Assembly (NCBI RefSeq): GCF_009806575.1
Contig: NZ_CP047095.1
Coordinates: forward strand, 1,158,001 to 1,222,000
Direction: 5' to 3'
Origin: Rossellomorea marisflavi
GTDB lineage: Bacteria > Bacillota > Bacilli > Bacillales > Bacillaceae_B
Length of the DNA stretch: 64,000 bases
Under the pieces are notes generated by a model. The model was not told the origin of the DNA. It did not search any database and worked only from the letters and a program-made list of their open reading frames with translations. Both the position numbers and the translations under genes were made by a program. Below, piece after piece: positions 24,984 through 32,360 of the stretch (the stretch's first letter is position 1; each line of letters opens with the position of its first letter).

Positions 24984-26297
24984 ATGATGCTTACATTTTT
25001 AGGTATTTCCATGGTGGTTGTCTTCACGTATTTGATCATGTCGAAAAAACTTTCGCCAGTGGCTTCCCTTGTACTCGTGCCTGTCATATTCGGTATCATA
25101 GGAGGGTTTGGACTGCACCTGGGGGATATGATGCTCGAAGGATTGAAGACCGTTGCGCCTTCAGCGGCCCTCTTATTGTTCGCCATCCTGTTCTTTGGGA
25201 TCATGATCGATGCGGGGCTGTTTGATCCCCTCATCCAGAAGATGATGAAGATCGTCAAAGGTGACCCACTCAAGATCGCCATCGGGACGGCCGTGATTGC
25301 CATGACGGTCGCCCTTGATGGGGACGGGACGACTACCCACATGATCACGATCTCCGCGATGCTCGCTCTGTACCTGCGCATCGGGATGAACCCGCTGATC
25401 CTCGCCACGATTTCGCTCATGTCTGTCAGCATCATGAGCGGAATGACGCCCTGGGGAGGACCGGCGACCCGGGCCATTGCCGCTTTGGGACTCGATGCGA
25501 ATGAATTCTTTATCCCGATGATCCCGACGATGTTGTCCGGGATGGGTGCGATCCTCCTGATGTCATACTTCCTTGGGAAGAAAGAACGGGAGCGGATCGG
25601 CGTCATCTCCCTTGATGAACATAGCACAGAGGAGTTGAGCCAAAACGAGGCCGCAGCATCATTTGCCTTGGAAGAGAACTGCAAGCGTCCCAAACTCCGC
25701 TGGATCAACCTGATCCTCGTCGTGACGGTCATGACCATCCTGGTCATGGGCCTCATGCCGATCCCGGTGCTTTTCCTTCTCGGCTTCGTCTTGGCCACCG
25801 TCATCAACTATCCGAATCTTGAAGAACAGAAGGAGCGGATCCTCTCCCATGCGGGGAATGCCATGACCGTCGTGCTTCTTGTATTCGCAGCAGGGATCTT
25901 CTCCGGAATCTTCTCGGGTACGGAAATGGTCAATGCCATTTCGAATTCCCTCGTCTCGATCATCCCTGAGTCCGTGGGGAAATTCTTCCCTCTCGTCGTA
26001 GCCATCACGAGCATGCCGTTCACTTTTGTGTTATCAAACGATGCATATTACTTCGGGGTGCTTCCAATCCTTGCAGAAGCAGGAGCGGCATATGGGGTGA
26101 GCCCGCTTGAAATTGCACGGGCGTCTGTCCTCGGGCAACCGGTCCATTTCCTGAGTCCGCTTGTGGCATCCACGCTGTTGCTCGTAGGGATGGTGAAAAC
26201 CGATATTGGAGAGCTTCAGAAATATGCCATCAAATGGGCGCTATTCTGTTCCGTCATCATTATCATCGTTGGTTTCATCACAGGAGCCATTCTCTAA
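24984..26297 (+). CDS. CitMHS-family citrate/tricarboxylate transporter
   Basis: A 437-residue polytopic membrane protein of the CitMHS family, secondary transporters that import citrate or related acids, usually as a divalent-metal complex with H+. It begins with a helix like those of CitM/CitH and carries the conserved segments AILFFGIMIDAGLFDPLI, ALDGDGTTTHMITISAML and MSGMTPWGGPATRA. SD AAGGAGG precedes ATG 24984; ATG 24987 is equally possible. Shared operator motifs with the prpF-like gene point to a joint role in tricarboxylate uptake or efflux. A cre box indicates glucose repression. Confidence 0.9.
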   Translation: MMLTFLGISMVVVFTYLIMSKKLSPVASLVLVPVIFGIIGGFGLHLGDMMLEGLKTVAPSAALLLFAILFFGIMIDAGLFDPLIQKMMKIVKGDPLKIAIGTAVIAMTVALDGDGTTTHMITISAMLALYLRIGMNPLILATISLMSVSIMSGMTPWGGPATRAIAALGLDANEFFIPMIPTMLSGMGAILLMSYFLGKKERERIGVISLDEHSTEELSQNEAAASFALEENCKRPKLRWINLILVVTVMTILVMGLMPIPVLFLLGFVLATVINYPNLEEQKERILSHAGNAMTVVLLVFAAGIFSGIFSGTEMVNAISNSLVSIIPESVGKFFPLVVAITSMPFTFVLSNDAYYFGVLPILAEAGAAYGVSPLEIARASVLGQPVHFLSPLVASTLLLVGMVKTDIGELQKYAIKWALFCSVIIIIVGFITGAIL

Positions 26298-26300
26298 TAA

Positions 26301-26336
26301 AAGAAGCAGGGATCTCAAAGGGTCCCTGCTTCTTTG
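26301..26336. terminator. Bidirectional terminator between convergent genes
   Basis: AAGAAGCAGGGA pairs with TCCCTGCTTCTT. The minus-strand spore protease gene ends within the loop (stop at 26315-26317). Confidence 0.75.
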
Positions 26337-26899
26337 CGTATATAGGCTTCTTGGATGATGGCGGATATTCGCTCAGCGAGCGTCATCACCGTGTATAGGC
26401 GGGTGTCATTCAGGAACTGGGAAGAGGGAAGGGGATCAGCGGAATTCACGATCCCCTGGAAGTGACAGTCCCCGACTTCAGGAAGCATCTTCTCGAGTGC
26501 CTTCCCCGGGGTGAGGGGGCCGGTGTTGAACAGGATGGAACCGACCGCATCTTGTTTCCCGAGTGCCGCGTCCACCGTCATGATGAATGGGTCACGGTGC
26601 GTTTTCTGGATGGCTTTCAACGTTGGTTTAAGATTAAAAGCGTGAATGGGCGTTTCAAGGGTTCCATAGACAGGTGAAGGAATCGAAAACCGGGTGAGCA
26701 TCGTTCCGACGAGTGGTCCCAATGAATCCCCTACATACCGATCAGATCCAATACAGAGAATGACGGGGGTACGTCCACTTTCCTCCAGATCGGTCAGCAT
26801 CGATTGAAGCAGTTGGAGGAGGGTCTCCGTTTCGTATTCCCTGGACTGTGCCGAGATCCACACTGGCAGATCGGGCTGGCTTCTATCGAATGAACGCAT
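26315..26899 (-). CDS. yyaC: Spore protease YyaC (DUF1256)
   Basis: A 194-residue protein of the YyaC family, found in spore formers and structurally related to the germination protease GPR. Conserved stretches are VILCIGSDRYVGDSLGPLVGTML, GTLETPIHAFNL and DPFIMTVDAALGK. In B. subtilis yyaC belongs to the sporulation programme; its target is not settled. The presence of this gene is one of the strongest signs that the host makes endospores. It stands alone. Confidence 0.92.
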   Translation of the reverse strand: MRSFDRSQPDLPVWISAQSREYETETLLQLLQSMLTDLEESGRTPVILCIGSDRYVGDSLGPLVGTMLTRFSIPSPVYGTLETPIHAFNLKPTLKAIQKTHRDPFIMTVDAALGKQDAVGSILFNTGPLTPGKALEKMLPEVGDCHFQGIVNSADPLPSSQFLNDTRLYTVMTLAERISAIIQEAYIRKEAGTL

Positions 26900-26967
26900 C
26901 TCTCAAGCTCCTTTCCATGTGGTCGTACTTCCATTATACATGCAGCCGGTGTGAAAGGATTTCCACA

Positions 26968-27807
26968 TCATGACAAACCTTTAACAAGTTGGATCAGGTT
27001 GTCCACGACGCTTCCCTCGCCGGACTTTCCAGCGTGTACGAAATAGAAGGGCCGGTAGACGACAAAAGGATCAATGGGGACAAGTTTCCCTTGCCTGAGC
27101 TCCTCCTTCACCATGGAAGTGGAAAGAAAGGCAATCCCAAGTCCGCGGATCGCCAGCTGCTTAATGAGGGAGTGGCTGCTTGCCTCGAGGATTTCCACAG
27201 GCTGGATCCGCTCTGAGCGCAGGAGATCATCAGCATATTCACGCGTTCCGGAACCAAGCTCCCTCAGAATGATGGGGGACGATTCCAGGCTCATGCGATT
27301 GCTAGCAAAGAAACGTATCTCATCCCGTGCGATGACTTCGACCTGGAAAGGCTCGAGTCCCTTCGTCCCTTCCACAAGGGCAAAATCAATCTCACCGTGA
27401 TTCAATTCCTCCACGATCGTCTCATGATTGTTGATCCGGAGCTGCAGATGGGCATGTGGATACATCACCTTCAGCTGTTTCACAAAATCGGGGAGAAGAA
27501 CATCGCTTACCGTATGGGTGGACCCGATCCGCAGGTGGAATTCTTCCTTTTCTTCCTGGATATGTTCCATGGAGCGGGCAATCTCAAGCATCTTCTTGCC
27601 CTGCTCATAAACTTTCTGTCCAGCAGGCGTCAATTGAAAGGCGGGTGAATTGGAAGAGCGGCTGATGAGGGCAACGCCGAGAGCCTGCTCGAGCTTTTTG
27701 ATATGGACGCTCACCGTCGGCTGGGACAGATTCAGGAATTCACTCGTCTTCGTGAAATGCTGAAGCTGCGCAAGGGTGACAAACGTCCGGATCCAATCGA
27801 TTTGCAT
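26968..27807 (-). CDS. LysR-family regulator (CysL/YwfK-like)
   Basis: A 279-residue LysR-type regulator. It starts MQIDWIRTFVTLAQLQHFTKTSEFLNLSQPTVSVHIKKLEQALG (winged helix), followed by a substrate-binding-protein-like effector domain (FHLRIGSTHTVSDVLLPDFVKQL). ATG 27807 lies behind GGAGGTG; extension upstream has no support. It is divergent from a TauE/SafE exporter gene. LysR regulators of this subgroup often control sulfur or small-anion metabolism, so regulation of the exporter is likely. The shared gap contains tandem ATTATTC(G/A)T repeats and a TATAAT (27880-27885). Confidence 0.9.
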   Translation of the reverse strand: MQIDWIRTFVTLAQLQHFTKTSEFLNLSQPTVSVHIKKLEQALGVALISRSSNSPAFQLTPAGQKVYEQGKKMLEIARSMEHIQEEKEEFHLRIGSTHTVSDVLLPDFVKQLKVMYPHAHLQLRINNHETIVEELNHGEIDFALVEGTKGLEPFQVEVIARDEIRFFASNRMSLESSPIILRELGSGTREYADDLLRSERIQPVEILEASSHSLIKQLAIRGLGIAFLSTSMVKEELRQGKLVPIDPFVVYRPFYFVHAGKSGEGSVVDNLIQLVKGLS

Positions 27808-27908
27808 AAGGGCACCTCCATTATGAAACGTAATCATCATTATTCGTATTATTCATTTCTATTATAAACTTCCCCACTGTATAATGAAAGGGAAGGAAGT
27901 GAACAGAA

Positions 27909-28754
27909 ATGGAATGGATTTATTTTATCATCGGTGGTGCGTTCATCGGGATTCTGTCAGGTTTTTTCGGCATCGGAGGAGGAATCGTCCTGACTCCTAC
28001 GCTCCTGGTCCTCGGCTATGACCCGAGTCAGGCAATCATCCTCTCCTTGATGCTGACCCTCGGATCCACGGTGACCGGCACGATTTCTCATATACGGTTG
28101 AAAAATGTGAACGGACGCCTTGCCATAATCCTCGGGATTGCAGGTGTGATCGGTTCAACGGTCACGGCTCCGTTCGTGAAATGGCTTGAAGCATCAAATG
28201 GTGCATCCCTCGTCATTTCCATCGTCTATATCGCGATCCTTGGCTGGTTCTCCTACCAATTCTTCAGGAAAGAGAAGTCGGATGCGAAACCGAAAGGCAA
28301 GGGTGCCGTTCCGGTGATCGGGTTCATCACAGGGGTCATTTCATCCCTGATGGGTGTCAGCGGCGGGTTCGTCATGACCCCGCTCCTGTCAAAATGGATC
28401 AGGCTGGATCTGAAGAAAGCGATCGGAACGAGCATCACGGCTGCTTCCATCATCGTCCTATCCGGGATCGGTTCCTATATGGCAGCGGGTGAAACACTGG
28501 ACTATCGCCACGGCGTGCTTCTCATCGCAGGTGCACTGATCGGAACCCCGATCGGTTCAACCCAGCTGAAGAACTTTGCGACGGATAAGGTGAAACGCAT
28601 GCTCGCTTTCCTGTATATCATCGTAGCAGCAAGCGTCATCCTCAAGCTGCTTCAGATCCCGACCCTGTCCCTGATTCTGATCGGCGCGGCCATGGTAGCT
28701 TTTTTCGCCGTCTTGATCAACAAGCAAAGAAAAGAGCCGAGTGCATCAGCTTAG
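27909..28754 (+). CDS. TauE/SafE-family sulfite/anion exporter
   Basis: A 281-residue membrane protein with two homologous halves, each opening with a glycine-rich helix (IGGAFIGILSGFFGIGGGIVLTP; GFITGVISSLMGVSGGFVMTP). This is the internal duplication of the TauE/SafE family, with about eight helices. Members export sulfite, sulfoacetate or related organic anions. ATG 27909 follows GGAAGGAAG. Divergent transcription from a LysR gene suggests substrate-inducible export; the substrate is unproven. Confidence 0.9.
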   Translation: MEWIYFIIGGAFIGILSGFFGIGGGIVLTPTLLVLGYDPSQAIILSLMLTLGSTVTGTISHIRLKNVNGRLAIILGIAGVIGSTVTAPFVKWLEASNGASLVISIVYIAILGWFSYQFFRKEKSDAKPKGKGAVPVIGFITGVISSLMGVSGGFVMTPLLSKWIRLDLKKAIGTSITAASIIVLSGIGSYMAAGETLDYRHGVLLIAGALIGTPIGSTQLKNFATDKVKRMLAFLYIIVAASVILKLLQIPTLSLILIGAAMVAFFAVLINKQRKEPSASA

Positions 28755-28764
28755 GTACAGAGAA

Positions 28765-28798
28765 GAAGCCCACGTCATCTGACGTGGGCTTCGTTTTT
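28765..28798. terminator. Bidirectional terminator between convergent genes
   Basis: GAAGCCCACGTCA and TGACGTGGGCTTC form a 13-bp perfect stem around TC, followed by GTTTTT. Confidence 0.92.
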
Positions 28799-29258
28799 AT
28801 GTTGCAGCGGTAATGGAACGGGCCATGCGAAACCAGTTTATATAAACCAGGATGATGAAAAATATACTGATTCCTATGGGAAGTCCATAATGGGGTCCCT
28901 CGAACACAGTATTATAAAAGTCGATAGGGGTCATGGCAATGGCTGCAACCATACTGATCAAGGCGAGGATGATCACTGAAAGTCTGCGATTACCGGCATT
29001 CCGGATAATAAACAGTGCAGTGGTGCACAGCAGCCATAAGCTGAGGACCAGTAGCGCATGAGAAATGCGATCCTCGAGATGGGTGTGAAGATGGTATACG
29101 ACAAATGATAAGATCGCTATCGCCACAATCGGGATAACCATGAGAATATTCAGCTGCACCAAAGCGGGCTTGCGGACAATGTCTTCTTTAACTTCTAAAA
29201 ATGATATGACACTATAATAAGACAGGGCACCTAGAAGCAGGGATAAAACAATGATCAT
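28797..29258 (-). CDS. Small polytopic membrane protein of unknown function
   Basis: About 153 residues with roughly five hydrophobic segments (MIIVLSLLLGALSYYSV; LNILMVIPIVAIAILSFVVY; ALLVLSLWLLCTTALFII; VIILALISMVAAIAM; GISIFFIILVYINWF). No family is recognised. ATG 29258 lies 8 bases behind GGAG; a GTG at 29267 overlaps that SD and is less likely. The gene stands alone between a TauE/SafE gene and a DedA gene. Confidence 0.7.
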   Translation of the reverse strand: MIIVLSLLLGALSYYSVISFLEVKEDIVRKPALVQLNILMVIPIVAIAILSFVVYHLHTHLEDRISHALLVLSLWLLCTTALFIIRNAGNRRLSVIILALISMVAAIAMTPIDFYNTVFEGPHYGLPIGISIFFIILVYINWFRMARSITAAT

Positions 29259-29457
29259 ACATATCACTCCGTATTAATTATTCTTGTATAATAATACATG
29301 GATTTTCTGGAAAAATCTATAGAAAACCTGCTCCCTATGGTATGATAGAAGGAGTGTTTTGAAAGAATATCCATGAACTGAAACTCTGGCCGGTGTTGAA
29401 CCGTATAAGAATATGGAACATCATTGCTTGGAATTCACGTAGGGAGTTTAATGCTGT

Positions 29458-29952
29458 ATGAGCTTGGAATCAGTTGAACAAATCATCGCCAATTATGGCT
29501 ATATAGCCGTCTTTTTATTACTCACACTGGGGATCGTCGGACTGCCTGTCCCTGATGAGGTCCTGATGATGCTGGTCGGGTATTTCACAAATGTCGGGAC
29601 CCTCAACTATGAACTGGCCGTATTGTTCAGTTTTGGAGGCGCCCTTGTCGGGATGACCATCAGTTACTTCATTGGCTACAAAGCCGGTCGACCGTTCCTT
29701 GATAAATACGGGAAATGGGTGGGACTGAAGGAAAAGCGTTTGCGAAGGGTCGAACAGTGGATGGAGAAATATGGATCGTATTCTTTGATTATCGGCTATT
29801 TCATTCCCGGCGTAAGGCATATCACCTGCTATTTTTCGGGGATTGCCCGGATGGATCTTAAACAGTACTTCCTGTTCGTCGCCATCGGATCCCTCCTTTG
29901 GACGTCGGTCTTCATCACCATCGGGAGGATGGCAGGTGTCATTACACTATAA
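29458..29952 (+). CDS. DedA-family membrane protein
   Basis: A 164-residue protein of the DedA/SNARE-associated family, recently linked to lipid-carrier (undecaprenyl phosphate or phospholipid) flipping. Typical segments are the N-terminal GIVGLPVPDEVLMMLVGYF re-entrant motif, the glycine-rich GGALVGMTISYFIGYKAGRPFLDKYGK and FIPGVRHITCYFSGIARM (conserved F.P..R). It is somewhat shorter at the C-terminus than the usual 190-210 residues but keeps all core motifs. ATG 29458 follows AGGGAG. Confidence 0.9.
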   Translation: MSLESVEQIIANYGYIAVFLLLTLGIVGLPVPDEVLMMLVGYFTNVGTLNYELAVLFSFGGALVGMTISYFIGYKAGRPFLDKYGKWVGLKEKRLRRVEQWMEKYGSYSLIIGYFIPGVRHITCYFSGIARMDLKQYFLFVAIGSLLWTSVFITIGRMAGVITL

Positions 29953-29958
29953 AATTGT

Positions 29959-29992
29959 AAAAGCCAACGGGACTGGTCTCGTTGGCTTTTCT
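29959..29992 (+). terminator. Intrinsic terminator after the DedA gene
   Basis: AAAAGCCAACG pairs with CGTTGGCTTTT, then CTC; both arms carry the A/T tracts. Confidence 0.85.
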
Positions 29993-30085
29993 CGTTCAAT
30001 TTTTTGATGATGTTATGGTTTTTATGAAGTAAGGGCCAACAGTGTGAGCTTAAGGATTAGTGAGATGATGGAGATTAGTATAATA

Positions 30086-30099
30086 GTTCACAGGTAAAC
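30086..30099. promoter_or_regulatory. MarR operator 1
   Basis: GTTCACAGGTAAAC is a near-perfect inverted repeat (GTTyAC-N2-GTAAAC), placed just upstream of the -35 element. Confidence 0.7.
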
Positions 30100-30105
30100 T
30101 AATAT

Positions 30106-30134
30106 TTGCAAATGGATTGTGACCGTGTTATTCT
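30106..30134 (+). promoter_or_regulatory. Promoter of the MarR-MFS operon
   Basis: TTGCAA (30106-30111) and TATTCT (30129-30134) have a 17-base spacer and lie between the two operator copies. Confidence 0.6.
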
Positions 30135-30140
30135 GTTTTT

Positions 30141-30154
30141 GTTCACTAGTAAAC
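30141..30154. promoter_or_regulatory. MarR operator 2
   Basis: GTTCACTAGTAAAC matches operator 1 at 12 of 14 positions and would cover the transcription start. Confidence 0.7.
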
Positions 30155-30171
30155 ATAAAGGAGTTTGTTGC

Positions 30172-30651
30172 ATGAAACAAATCATTTATGAATCGTATCT
30201 AGAATTACTTCACCTGAATGAGCAGAAAGCCGATTCAATTCAATCTTTATTCGGCATCTACCTTAACAAAGATGAACCACTTGATCTTTTACCTGGTAAC
30301 ATGACGAGCATCCACGTCATTCAGTGCATCGGTGACCATGAACCCATCAATCATAAGGGGATTTCCCGAACGATGATGATTTCCAAGGCTAACATCACAA
30401 AGGTTACCCGCAAACTGCAAGAAGATGGGCTGATTAGGACGGTTAAACTGAATGATAACAAAAAAGAAGTCTACTATAAGCTGACACCCGAAGGCAGGAA
30501 AGTCCACGACATGCACATGAAGCTTCACAACGAGAAAAAAAGGGCGTTCATGAATATGATCGAAGCATTTTCAGTGGAGGAACAACGGACCATTGCATCG
30601 TTTCTGGAAAAAATGACCGAGAGCATAAGACATGAACATGACCAACTCTAA
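30172..30651 (+). CDS. MarR-family transcriptional regulator
   Basis: A 159-residue winged-helix repressor with the MarR DNA-binding core ISRTMMISKANITKVTRKLQEDGLIRTVKLNDNKKEVYYKLTPEG. ATG 30172 (MKQIIYE) follows AAAGGAG. It overlaps the MFS gene by 20 bases, so the two are co-expressed. Two identical-type palindromes bracket the promoter, which supports autorepression lifted by a substrate of the pump. Confidence 0.9.
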   Translation: MKQIIYESYLELLHLNEQKADSIQSLFGIYLNKDEPLDLLPGNMTSIHVIQCIGDHEPINHKGISRTMMISKANITKVTRKLQEDGLIRTVKLNDNKKEVYYKLTPEGRKVHDMHMKLHNEKKRAFMNMIEAFSVEEQRTIASFLEKMTESIRHEHDQL

Positions 30652-31807
30652 GACTCGTTCACGCAATCAATCAATTTTGTATCTCATGTCCCTAGTAGCT
30701 TTCTTTGCTTCGCTTAACCAAAATATTTACACCCCATTGATTCCCTCGATAAAGGAATATTTTCACATTAACGGTCTGGCTGTAAATAGCACAGTATCGC
30801 TCTTCATCATTCTTACAGCCATTATACAACTGATCATGGCACCGTATTTGGACCGTACAAAGACAGGACATATACTTGTAGGAAGTCTCGTGCTCGTCGC
30901 CTTGGCGAGTCTCGGCTGCGCCTTGTCCCAAGGTTTTTATGCTTTTCTTTTTTTTCGGTGCCTACAAGCCATTGGTGCCGCATCTTTGCCGTTGATCGCG
31001 GTGATTACCATCATGGGTGAAACTCCTGAAGGAAAACAGGGGGAGGCGATGGGGACTTATCAAATGTTCCTCTCCATAGCACCGGCGGCTGCACCGGTTC
31101 TCGGAGGAATCATCGGTGCCAGATATGAGTTCCACGGTGTGTTCTGGTTCCTGGCAGGGCTAAGCCTCTTATTTTTATTCCTGAACGTACGACGAAGGAA
31201 TACGACCGTGAAAAAAGAAAAATTGCACCAATCCCTAAGGTATTTGGATTTAATGCGGGATCCGGTCGTATTTGTGATCCTTTCGCTCAGTCTAGTGGTT
31301 TTCCTAGTGTATATGGCGATCCTTGTATTTCTCCCGGAGCTCCTCGCCGACCGTTTTCATATCGGATTGAAGTGGATTGGGTTTCTTTATGTGCCGGTAA
31401 CGGGAAGCATAGTAGCAGGAAGCTACCTTTTTAAAAAGGTGAAATTGAACTTTTCCCATGTTATGGGCGCTGTCTCTGTGAGCTTGATCCTTTTCGCGCT
31501 AATGGATCAATGGTTGCTGCCTCTCACCCTTTTCCTTCTTATATTGTTTGGAATGGGCCTGGGAGCAGCAACCCCTCTCTTTGCCACATTACTGACATCC
31601 CGTTACAAGGAAGGAAAAGGCAGCATCATGGCGCTGTATAATGTAACTCGCTATATCGGCATGGGGGCAGGGCCGGTCGTATTCAGCCTTTTCTACAGGG
31701 AGATGGGGGAGAAAGGAACATTCCTGATCCTATCGGCACTTTTGCTTGCCTTGAGCTTTTCCTTTTATTCAGTCATCTCCTCTAGTAAGAAGAAATACCC
31801 CATCTAA
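30632..31807 (+). CDS. MFS drug-efflux transporter
   Basis: A 391-residue, 12-helix major facilitator of the drug:H+ antiporter type. Helix 1 contains LNQNIYTPLIPSIKEYFHI, and the loop after helix 2 has APYLDRTKTGHILVG (motif A, weak). Motif C-like glycine/proline residues are in APAAAPVLGGIIGARY. It overlaps the MarR gene, an arrangement typical of inducible multidrug pumps. ATG 30638 is an alternative start. Substrate unknown. Confidence 0.9.
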   Translation: MNMTNSKTRSRNQSILYLMSLVAFFASLNQNIYTPLIPSIKEYFHINGLAVNSTVSLFIILTAIIQLIMAPYLDRTKTGHILVGSLVLVALASLGCALSQGFYAFLFFRCLQAIGAASLPLIAVITIMGETPEGKQGEAMGTYQMFLSIAPAAAPVLGGIIGARYEFHGVFWFLAGLSLLFLFLNVRRRNTTVKKEKLHQSLRYLDLMRDPVVFVILSLSLVVFLVYMAILVFLPELLADRFHIGLKWIGFLYVPVTGSIVAGSYLFKKVKLNFSHVMGAVSVSLILFALMDQWLLPLTLFLLILFGMGLGAATPLFATLLTSRYKEGKGSIMALYNVTRYIGMGAGPVVFSLFYREMGEKGTFLILSALLLALSFSFYSVISSSKKKYPI

Positions 31808-31858
31808 AGGGGAGGTGCTTGCCATGCCCCTTTACTTCTGGGATTATGGAAAAGCGGG

Positions 31859-32032
31859 TTAGCGATCTTTTTCGTTGTCGTCAAGTAATTGAGTGATTTC
31901 CTGAAGTAATTCAATCTGCCGGTCCTGTTTTTCCTGGACACGTTTTGAATGGTCCCTGATTGCTGAAATCATGAATCCGAAACCAAGGATCAAGGTAAGA
32001 ATGACTAAGCTAATGATACATATGCACTCCAA
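31859..32032 (-). CDS. Small membrane protein with C-terminal coiled coil
   Basis: A 57-codon reading frame starting with TTG. A hydrophobic segment (CIIISLV-like, then LVILTLILGFGFMISAI) is followed by a charged heptad-like tail (KRVQEKQDRQIELLQEITQLL). Single-helix plus coiled-coil proteins of this size are frequent in bacilli. The codon pattern is gene-like, but no good SD precedes the TTG, so the exact start is uncertain. It is divergent from the next gene. Confidence 0.5.
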   Translation of the reverse strand: MECICIISLVILTLILGFGFMISAIRDHSKRVQEKQDRQIELLQEITQLLDDNEKDR

Positions 32033-32058
32033 TCGATTATTTTTGGGAGGTACTTAAA

Positions 32059-32355
32059 ATGGAAAATGAAAAACTCGATAAACGTTCCCTGCAGGCGGTC
32101 TCCCTGACGGCCGTCCTGCTGGTGGCCTCCATTCTCGTGTTCCCGATCGGGAAGCTTGTGAAAGCCGATCTGTGGCTGCCCATCACCCTGTTTGCCTTGA
32201 TCGATGCGGGCTTCATCTTGGCTCTCTTCATGGGGATGAGGTCACCACAACGCTTCGTGAAGCTGTTCAGCATCCTGGCAAATGGCGTTTTCATCATCGT
32301 GACCAGCTTCATGATCTATCTGCTGCTCATTGCCAACGGGATATCCGAGCCGTGA
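32059..32355 (+). CDS. Small three-helix membrane protein of unknown function
   Basis: A 98-residue protein with three hydrophobic helices (LQAVSLTAVLLVASILVFPIG; LWLPITLFALIDAGFILALFMGM; LFSILANGVFIIVTSFMIYLLLI) and a short charged N-terminus. GGGAGG lies 10 bases before the ATG. No family is recognised. It is convergent with the S9 peptidase gene. Confidence 0.75.
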   Translation: MENEKLDKRSLQAVSLTAVLLVASILVFPIGKLVKADLWLPITLFALIDAGFILALFMGMRSPQRFVKLFSILANGVFIIVTSFMIYLLLIANGISEP

Positions 32356-32360
32356 TCGCT

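Noticed and set aside
24968-25807. 279-codon open frame on the minus strand
   Set aside because: Antisense shadow of the CitMHS transporter gene; low-complexity Met/Ile/Arg-rich translation and no ribosome binding site.
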